Source: Chitinophagaceae bacterium
Lineage (GTDB): Bacteria; Bacteroidota; Bacteroidia; Chitinophagales; Chitinophagaceae
Assembly (NCBI GenBank): GCA_016715365.1
Contig: JADKAM010000001.1
Span: 930,001 to 994,000, forward strand
Length of the DNA: 64,000 nucleotides
Reading direction: 5' to 3'
In this document: positions 58,467-64,000 of the stretch, in pieces
Layout of the letters: each line of letters opens with the position of its first letter
How positions within the stretch are numbered: position 1 is the first letter of the stretch
Notes under the pieces: generated by a model
The model's input: the letters and a program-made list of their open reading frames with translations, nothing else
What the model was told of the DNA's origin: nothing
Database searches by the model: none
Position numbers and translations under genes: made by a program

Positions 58467-61070
58467 TTACAATAAAGATTTCACTTTTTCAATCACCCCT
58501 TTCAAATTACTTATATCCTGCCCACCGGCAGTTGCCAGGTTTTTTTGTCCGCCGCCGCCGCCTTTTATTAAAGGCGCTACATGCTCTTTAATTATTTTTC
58601 CTGCGTCTAAATTTTTGGCAACTACAACGGTATCACTGATGCCGATGGCAACAAAGGGTTTGCCATCAATATTGGCGCAAAGCACAGCCACATGATCGTT
58701 CAATTTACTTTTAAGATCAAAACATAGTTTCTTTAAAGCATCGGCACTGCTTACTTCAATAATATCGCCAATAAAAGTTACGTTGTTGATGATCTCATCT
58801 TTTTGTAAGAGTTCGTTTCGGATAATAACGAGTTGTCTTGCTTCCAATGCTTCAATATGTTTTTTCAAAGAAGCATTTTCGCTTTGCAGATTTTCAATAG
58901 ACTTACTAATCTCCTTTGGATTTTTTAATAAGCCACTAATTACACTCATTTCCACAAATGTGGTATTCACTAAATTTTCTGCAGCTTTTCCGCATACAGC
59001 TTCTATTCTTCTTACACCAGCTGCTACAGCGCCTTCGCTTTTAATTTTAAACAAACCCAGTTCGCCGGTACTGCCCACATGGGTACCACCGCACAATTCA
59101 ATGGAGTAGTTTTCATCCATAATTACAACCCTTACCACATCACCATATTTTTCGCCAAACAAAGCCATGGCGCCAAGGGCAACTGCTTCATCTTTGTTCA
59201 TTGATTTAATGACAACCGGAATATTCTCCCTTATCTTTTCATTCACCAGTTTTTCAACGGCAGCAATTTCTTCATCGGTAACTTTTGCAAAATGGCTAAA
59301 GTCAAAACGCAGATGCTCTTCATTTACCAAACTACCTTTTTGTGCTACGTGCTTGCCCAGCACACTTCGTAAAGCAGCGTGCATTAAATGTGTTACACTG
59401 TGATGCAGGGTAATGTCTTTTCTTCTTACAGCATCTACTTTGGCAAATACTTCGCCATTCATATCAGCAGCAATTGTTTCTGCAAAATGTATAATGAGGT
59501 CGTTTTCCTTTTTTGTATCAGTTATCGTGAGTGGTGAGCCGTGAATCGTGAGTATGCCAGAGTCTCCAACCTGACCCCCGCTTTCCGCATAAAAAGGAGT
59601 TTGGTCTAAAATAATTTGATACAGTTCTTTTCCTTTACCGGTTACTTTACGGTACTTCACAACCTTTGCTTTTGTTTCTAAACTATCGTAACCAATAAAT
59701 TTTGAAGAAGCAGTATCATTTACAGTAATCCAATCTTCGGTATCTAATACTGCAGCAGAGCGGCTGCGGTCTTTTTGTTTTTGCATTTCTGCTTCAAAAC
59801 CTTTTTCATCAACCGTTAAACCTTTTTCAGTTGCTACTAATTTTGTAAGATCAAGCGGAAAACCAAATGTGTCGTATAGTTTAAATGCTTCTTCACCACT
59901 AATGTTTTTAGATGCCTGGTCAAGCATCGACAAACCATTATCTACTGTTCTCAAAAACGCATCTTCCTCTTCTTTCACCACTTTCCCCACAAAATCCAAC
60001 TGCTGTGTCAGCTCCGGAAAAACAGTTTCAAACTGCTTTGCAATAACGGGTAACAGTTGATGCAACAGCGGTTGCTTATAATCTAAATAAGAATAATAAT
60101 AACGAACTGCCCTGCGTAAAATGCGGCGTATAACATAGCCTGCACCTGTATTTGAAGGCAACTGCCCATCTGCAATGGTGAAACTGATGGCACGTATATG
60201 ATCGGCAATTACTCTAAATGCCACAGCTTCTTTACTATCACTGTAATCATATTTCTTCTTGGTGATCTTTTCTATTGCTTCAATAGTTCCTGTAAAAACA
60301 TCCGTATCGTAATTAGATGTTTTTTGCTGTATCACCCTCACTAGTCTTTCAAACCCCATCCCGGTATCCACATGCCTGGCAGGCAATTCTTCCAGGCTGC
60401 CATCTTTTTTACGATTGAATTGAATGAATACATTGTTCCATATTTCTATCACCTGCGGGTGATCATTATTCACCAGCGTACTTCCATTCACCGCTTTTCT
60501 TTCTTCATCGGGCCTGCAATCCACATGTATTTCGGTGCATGGCCCGCAGGGGCCGGTATCGCCCATCTCCCAAAAATTATCTTTTTTATTACCCAGTAAG
60601 ATCCTGTCTTCTGCAATTACTTTTTTCCATTCGTTATAAGCTTCTTCATCTTTGGGCAAGCCCTCTTTATCATCGCCTTCAAAAATGGTAACGTATAACC
60701 TGTCCTTATCTAATTTATAAACATCGGTCAGCAGTTCCCAACTCCAGGCAATGGCTTCTTTTTTAAAATAATCGCCAAAGCTCCAGTTGCCCAGCATTTC
60801 AAACATGGTATGGTGGTAAGTATCCACACCCACTTCTTCGAGGTCGTTGTGCTTGCCGCTAACCCGCAAACATTTTTGTGTATCGGCAACCCGTTTGTTG
60901 GGTGCCTGCTTATTGCCCAGGAAATAATCTTTAAACTGGTTCATACCTGCATTGGTAAATAACAGGGTAGGATCGTTTTTTACAACGATGGGGGCCGAAG
61001 GAACGATCGCATGTTCTTTCGATTTAAAAAAGTCAAGATATTGTTGTCGTATTGCAGCACTCGTCATCAT
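58467..61070 (-). CDS. alaS: Alanyl-tRNA synthetase
   Basis: This 867-residue synthetase charges tRNA-Ala. Class II core segments are LLFTNAGMNQFKDYFLG and HHTMFEMLGNWSFGDYFKKE. The editing domain has HHSVTHLMH and CGGTHVGSTGE (zinc ligands), and the C-Ala domain ends in the Gly-rich KGGGGGQKNLATAGG. Start is one of two adjacent ATGs at 61070/61067. Just before the DTKKEND block, the stretch LTIHGSPLTITD is encoded by a phrase repeat (59524-59553), probably inserted in frame into a variable loop. The rest is normal. Confidence 0.96.
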   Translation of the reverse strand: MMTSAAIRQQYLDFFKSKEHAIVPSAPIVVKNDPTLLFTNAGMNQFKDYFLGNKQAPNKRVADTQKCLRVSGKHNDLEEVGVDTYHHTMFEMLGNWSFGDYFKKEAIAWSWELLTDVYKLDKDRLYVTIFEGDDKEGLPKDEEAYNEWKKVIAEDRILLGNKKDNFWEMGDTGPCGPCTEIHVDCRPDEERKAVNGSTLVNNDHPQVIEIWNNVFIQFNRKKDGSLEELPARHVDTGMGFERLVRVIQQKTSNYDTDVFTGTIEAIEKITKKKYDYSDSKEAVAFRVIADHIRAISFTIADGQLPSNTGAGYVIRRILRRAVRYYYSYLDYKQPLLHQLLPVIAKQFETVFPELTQQLDFVGKVVKEEEDAFLRTVDNGLSMLDQASKNISGEEAFKLYDTFGFPLDLTKLVATEKGLTVDEKGFEAEMQKQKDRSRSAAVLDTEDWITVNDTASSKFIGYDSLETKAKVVKYRKVTGKGKELYQIILDQTPFYAESGGQVGDSGILTIHGSPLTITDTKKENDLIIHFAETIAADMNGEVFAKVDAVRRKDITLHHSVTHLMHAALRSVLGKHVAQKGSLVNEEHLRFDFSHFAKVTDEEIAAVEKLVNEKIRENIPVVIKSMNKDEAVALGAMALFGEKYGDVVRVVIMDENYSIELCGGTHVGSTGELGLFKIKSEGAVAAGVRRIEAVCGKAAENLVNTTFVEMSVISGLLKNPKEISKSIENLQSENASLKKHIEALEARQLVIIRNELLQKDEIINNVTFIGDIIEVSSADALKKLCFDLKSKLNDHVAVLCANIDGKPFVAIGISDTVVVAKNLDAGKIIKEHVAPLIKGGGGGQKNLATAGGQDISNLKGVIEKVKSLL
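59524..59553. repeat. 'atcgtgagt' phrase repeat translated in alaS
   Basis: Near-copies of atcgtgagt, ggtgagcc and gtgaatcgtgagt in tandem encode LTIHGSPLTITD on the minus strand. Comparable gtgagt/gtgaat tandem strings are known from Bacteroidota intergenic DNA. Confidence 0.65.
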
Positions 61071-61090
61071 ATGCCAATTGTTTAAATGGG

Positions 61091-61121
61091 TTGATTTTTG
61101 TTGTTTATGGGGCTATATTTG
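61091..61121 (+). promoter_or_regulatory. Candidate promoter of the M23 peptidase gene
   Basis: TTG at 61091-61093 and TATATTTG at 61114-61121 are spaced by 20 bases and precede the plus-strand M23 gene by about 80 bases. It is a pattern match only; the region also serves the divergent alaS gene. Confidence 0.45.
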
Positions 61122-61198
61122 TAAACTTTTGTTTAACGGCTGCAAAGGTAAAGAAAAGGTTATGAGTTTAGAAGTTTACAAAGTTTAGCCGGTTCAGC

Positions 61199-62170
61199 AT
61201 GAAAAAAATCAAATACTACTATAATACGCAAACACTTCGTTACGAGAAGCTGGTTACGCCGCTTCGGGTAAAGCTATTGCGGGTATTTGGCTTTATTTCG
61301 GCGGCATTGGTTAGCTCGGCACTCATTATCTGGGTGTACAACAGTTTTTTTCCCCGGGCAATTGATAAAGAAACCCAGCTCAAGTACGAAGTCATTAAAG
61401 ACAATTACACTACGCTGGCAGCAAAAACCAAAACCCTGCAACAACAAATGGCCGAGCTTGAAAAAAGAGATAACGATGTTTACCGTTCTATTTTTGAAGC
61501 CAACCCTTTAAGCGATAGTGCCAGAACAAAAGCCATTGAGAAGAGTAAAGAAATTGCAAAAGTTAATTCTCTAAGTGAGAATGAGTTGGGGTCTGAGATC
61601 GCAAAAACACTGGATAACATTAGAAAACGTGTTGTTTACCAGTTTCAAAGTTATGATGCTATTGAAAAGCTGATAAAAAACCAGGAAGCTAAACTGGCCA
61701 GCATACCCGCTATACAGCCGGTAAGTAATAAACAACTTAACAGGATTGCCAGTGGATTTGGTATGCGTATACATCCTATTTACGGTATTGCTAAAATGCA
61801 TCCCGGACTTGATTTTACTGCACCACAGGGTACACCTATTTATGCAACCGGTGATGGTATTGTTACCGCCGCAGGTTCTGGTACCGGTACAGGAAATTAT
61901 GTATTGATTAATCATGGTTATGGGTATGAAACAAAGTATTTACACATGGTAAGGATCAAAGCAACAGCTGGCAAACCCGTAAAACGTGGCGAAGTGATTG
62001 GCTGGGTTGGCAGCACAGGTGCCAGTACAGGGCCACATTGCCATTATGAAGTGCATATAAATGGCAGTCCGGTTGACCCGGTTTACTTTTTCTTTAATGA
62101 TCTGAATGCAGAACAATACGACCGGGTGCTTAAAATTGCTGCCACGGGAAGTGCAAAAAGTTTTGATTAA
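61199..62170 (+). CDS. M23-family cell-wall endopeptidase
   Basis: This 323-residue protein has one N-terminal membrane helix (LRVFGFISAALVSSALIIWVY region), then a coiled coil (LAAKTKTLQQQMAELEKRD) and the LytM/M23 domain. Zinc ligands and catalytic residues appear in HPGLDFTAP and GPHCHYEVH; HPIYGIAKMHPG and GYGYETKYLHM are the family's flanking blocks. The domain is intact, so it can be an active peptidoglycan endopeptidase rather than a degenerate activator. It is followed 8 bases later by the MerR gene. Confidence 0.92.
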   Translation: MKKIKYYYNTQTLRYEKLVTPLRVKLLRVFGFISAALVSSALIIWVYNSFFPRAIDKETQLKYEVIKDNYTTLAAKTKTLQQQMAELEKRDNDVYRSIFEANPLSDSARTKAIEKSKEIAKVNSLSENELGSEIAKTLDNIRKRVVYQFQSYDAIEKLIKNQEAKLASIPAIQPVSNKQLNRIASGFGMRIHPIYGIAKMHPGLDFTAPQGTPIYATGDGIVTAAGSGTGTGNYVLINHGYGYETKYLHMVRIKATAGKPVKRGEVIGWVGSTGASTGPHCHYEVHINGSPVDPVYFFFNDLNAEQYDRVLKIAATGSAKSFD

Positions 62171-62178
62171 TTTTAATT

Positions 62179-62697
62179 ATGGCTTTACAACAGATTTCGT
62201 TTGCTTTTGATGATATACAACCGGTTACCCCAAAACCGGAACCTAAGGCTATTGCCATAGAAAAGCCCAAACCGGATAAAATAAAAGCAAAAGGCGATAA
62301 TAAAAAGCTAACCCGTGGAAGAGTAAGTTTAAAAGAAAAAGAATCGGGTGCAGATCTGATAGAAATACCGGAAGATGCTGTCTTGTTTGAAAAAAAATAT
62401 TATGCCATTGGCATTGTAGCCAATATGTTTAAAGTAAACCAGTCGCTCATCAGGTTTTGGGAGAACGAGTTTGATATTTTAAAGCCACGAAAAAACGGCA
62501 AAGGCGACAGGCTTTTCAGGCCGGAGGATATAAAAAACCTGAAACTGATATATCATTTACTGCGTGAAAGAAAATACACCATGGAAGGGGCAAAAGATTT
62601 TTTAAAGCAGAATAAAAGAGTGGACGAAAAATTTGCTTTGATAGAATCTTTAAAAAAACTAAAAGGATTTTTACATGAACTAAAGGCAGATTTATAA
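62179..62697 (+). CDS. MerR-family transcriptional regulator
   Basis: This 172-residue protein has a long charged N-terminus, rich in Lys and Pro. The MerR helix-turn-helix follows (YYAIGIVANMFKVNQSLIRF, then WENEFDILKPRKNGKGDRLF and RPEDIKNLKLIYHLLRERKY) with a short C-terminal helix. There is no Cys-rich metal site. Similar proteins follow an M23 peptidase gene in Bacteroidota, suggesting a joint role in envelope growth, but targets are unknown. Spacing to the M23 gene is 8 bases. Confidence 0.88.
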   Translation: MALQQISFAFDDIQPVTPKPEPKAIAIEKPKPDKIKAKGDNKKLTRGRVSLKEKESGADLIEIPEDAVLFEKKYYAIGIVANMFKVNQSLIRFWENEFDILKPRKNGKGDRLFRPEDIKNLKLIYHLLRERKYTMEGAKDFLKQNKRVDEKFALIESLKKLKGFLHELKADL

Positions 62698-62799
62698 GTC
62701 TGACAACCTACATAACCACCCATTAACATAATAATTTAGTGCAGTTGTATTTTTGATACGATATTTAATCCTGTTTATTATTCCCTAATTTAATGAAGT

Positions 62800-63321
62800 A
62801 TGAAAAAATATGTATTCACTTTTTTGCTTTTAATTATTGCAACAGCAGGTTTATTTGCACAGGCCCAATACGAAACCAGCCAGGATCTTCCAAACCATCC
62901 CAATGTAAAAATAGTAAGAGGATTAATTAATAAATACCAGATTCAGAATGATACTGCCTTTAAATGGTTTGGCCCCAACCAGGGAGGATACAAAGCCGAT
63001 ACTGCAACCCTGAATGCATTTGAAAGGGCAAAGGGAAAATACCAGATTGTTGTTTTTGGTGGCACCTGGTGTGAGGATACACAATTCATCTTACCCAAAT
63101 TTTTTAAACTGCAGGAACAAACCGGTTTTCCGGATGAAGCAATAACCTTGTTTGGCGTAAACCGTGCAAAAACCTCGTTGGGCAATATTGCCAAAGCATT
63201 CAACCTAATCAATGTGCCTACTTTTATTGTAATGAAAGATGGTAAAGAAGTAGGCCGTGTGGTAGAGTATGGAAAAACCGGCAAGTGGGATAAAGAAATT
63301 GCTGCATTATTAAATCAATAA
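62800..63321 (+). CDS. Secreted thioredoxin-like protein with single-Cys motif
   Basis: This 173-residue protein has a signal peptide (MKKYVFTFLLLIIATAGLFAQ). The thioredoxin fold is clear: YQIVVFGGTWCEDTQFILPK in the active-site turn and INVPTFIVMKDGKEVGRVVEY with the cis-Pro. The motif is WCEDT, with one Cys instead of CxxC, so it is not a standard disulfide oxidoreductase. It may bind thiols or act as a monothiol enzyme. It ends 7 bases from the convergent gene at 63329. Confidence 0.85.
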   Translation: MKKYVFTFLLLIIATAGLFAQAQYETSQDLPNHPNVKIVRGLINKYQIQNDTAFKWFGPNQGGYKADTATLNAFERAKGKYQIVVFGGTWCEDTQFILPKFFKLQEQTGFPDEAITLFGVNRAKTSLGNIAKAFNLINVPTFIVMKDGKEVGRVVEYGKTGKWDKEIAALLNQ

Positions 63322-63328
63322 CCGGCGC

Positions 63329-64000
63329 TTATCTGATCCGGTAAATATCTACTCCATTTTCATTCAGCAGATACACCAGCCCGTTCATGGCTTTTATAGA
63401 AATATATTTTCCAAAGAAAGCCGGTAGTTTATATTCTTTCAACTGTAATGATTTCAATTGATAACTATACAGTTTGGTTTCTTCAAAACCATAAACGGTA
63501 GTACCGTTTACTTCTACGTTGGTCCAGTTTAAAAAAGCAAGCCTGTTTTTAAAGCCGCCATAATAATCAAAAATGTAAAAGCCTTTGGCAGGATCGTACA
63601 GATAAACATAATTATCGCGGTCAATTATTTTTACCGGCGCCGGCACTGAGTCAAATAACATTCTCCAATCGGTAGAAGATTGTAAAATCTTTCCTTCCTC
63701 ATCTATCTTTTTCAACCTGAAGTCTTCTTCATCAAAAAGCCACATATAGTTATCATAGGATAGTGTAACCGTATTAACGTAGAAGATATTTTGTTTACGC
63801 AGATTGATCGTATTTCGAACGGTAAGTAACCTGTCCAGCGTAACAACTGTTGAGTAGTTTTTATAGTAGAGCAATGATTTTAAAGGGTTGGTTACATCCA
63901 CATAATCAGGGTTGCCATATTTTTTTACATCATTAAATACTGCAACAGAATCTCCGTTTGCATTTAATTTTTTAAGCTGGTTATTTTTGGTGATGAGAAA
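63329..64000 (-). CDS. Beta-propeller-like hypothetical protein, N-terminus beyond window
   Basis: The open frame on the minus strand continues past the ATG at 63901 to the right edge (sequence FLITKNNQLKKLNANGDSVA then VFNDVKKYGNPDYV). The visible C-terminal ~224 residues show repeated aromatic/Asp blade-like units: YDNYMWLFDEEDFRLKKIDE, NYVYLYDPAKGFYIFDYYGG, GLVYLLNENGVDIYRI. This suggests a beta-propeller. It is probably a secreted or periplasmic protein of a family common in Bacteroidota; function unknown. It is convergent with the thioredoxin-like gene. Confidence 0.65.
   Translation of the reverse strand, partial: FLITKNNQLKKLNANGDSVAVFNDVKKYGNPDYVDVTNPLKSLLYYKNYSTVVTLDRLLTVRNTINLRKQNIFYVNTVTLSYDNYMWLFDEEDFRLKKIDEEGKILQSSTDWRMLFDSVPAPVKIIDRDNYVYLYDPAKGFYIFDYYGGFKNRLAFLNWTNVEVNGTTVYGFEETKLYSYQLKSLQLKEYKLPAFFGKYISIKAMNGLVYLLNENGVDIYRIR

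Noticed and set aside
61162..61188. Tiny frame MSLEVYKV ahead of the M23 peptidase
   Set aside because: Eight codons with no supporting context; could be a leader peptide but equally chance.
1..64000. Search by eye for tRNA, rRNA, CRISPR, transposase, integrase or phage genes
   Set aside because: None seen; small structured RNAs could still be missed without covariance models.

Overview
The window is a chromosomal segment of a Bacteroidota bacterium, most likely family Chitinophagaceae. The evidence is a SusC/SusD outer-membrane pair, a DUF5916 outer-membrane protein, a LytS-type kinase with a 7TM-DISM sensor and LytTR regulator, lineage-typical lipoproteins (LptC, DUF2911, DUF4197), TAnnTTTG-type promoter elements and an A+T-rich sequence of roughly 40 % G+C by eye. 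No rRNA, tRNA, CRISPR array, insertion sequence or prophage was found. It is mostly housekeeping sequence in short operons on both strands.

Layout. 1-9964: a TPR protein cut by the window edge, a MeaB-type GTPase, a glycosyltransferase, a Lon-domain protein, then coaX / outer-membrane protein / lptC, and a run of aldo-keto reductase, Spx/ArsC-like protein, OsmC, a plug-domain protein and an SDR. 10098-16961: DUF5916 protein, DoxX-like protein, dipeptidyl peptidase IV, lysS. 17147-24324: DUF4197 lipoprotein, patatin, a broken flavin reductase, FAH-family hydrolase, fatty-acid hydroxylase, and an operon of a PLP sulfur enzyme, a small membrane protein, a frameshifted TIGR02757 protein and a small hypothetical. 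24392-32556: asnB, DUF2911, ACP phosphodiesterase-like protein, a PepSY-like secreted protein, a LytS/LytTR two-component pair, a membrane protein. 32644-46552: two M28 peptidases, a deoxyhypusine-synthase-like protein, rpiB, tatC, prfA, an amidohydrolase, a K+ channel and a frameshifted recO. 46724-64000: an RND-type exporter, SusC/SusD, a TlpA-type lipoprotein, gatB, a PDZ protein, alaS, an M23 peptidase, a MerR regulator, a thioredoxin-like protein and a gene cut by the right edge.

The most unusual property is a load of short dispersed repeats of several unrelated kinds: perfect palindromes, a 'gagcgtagtcgaag' element, and phrase-like tandem repeats. Several lie inside or at the 3' ends of genes. 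They are translated in frame in lysS, alaS and an amidohydrolase, supply the stop codon of the fatty-acid hydroxylase, lengthen the TIGR02757 protein and disrupt a flavin reductase. Three genes on the minus strand (recO, TIGR02757, flavin reductase) also each carry an apparent one-base loss in an A/T homopolymer. This may be sequencing or assembly error, true gene decay, or slippage-tolerated frameshifts.

Two proteins look altered at key residues: the deoxyhypusine-synthase-like protein has Gly where the catalytic Lys is expected, and CoaX has Ala where a conserved Asp is expected. No classical defence or biosynthetic cluster was recognised.
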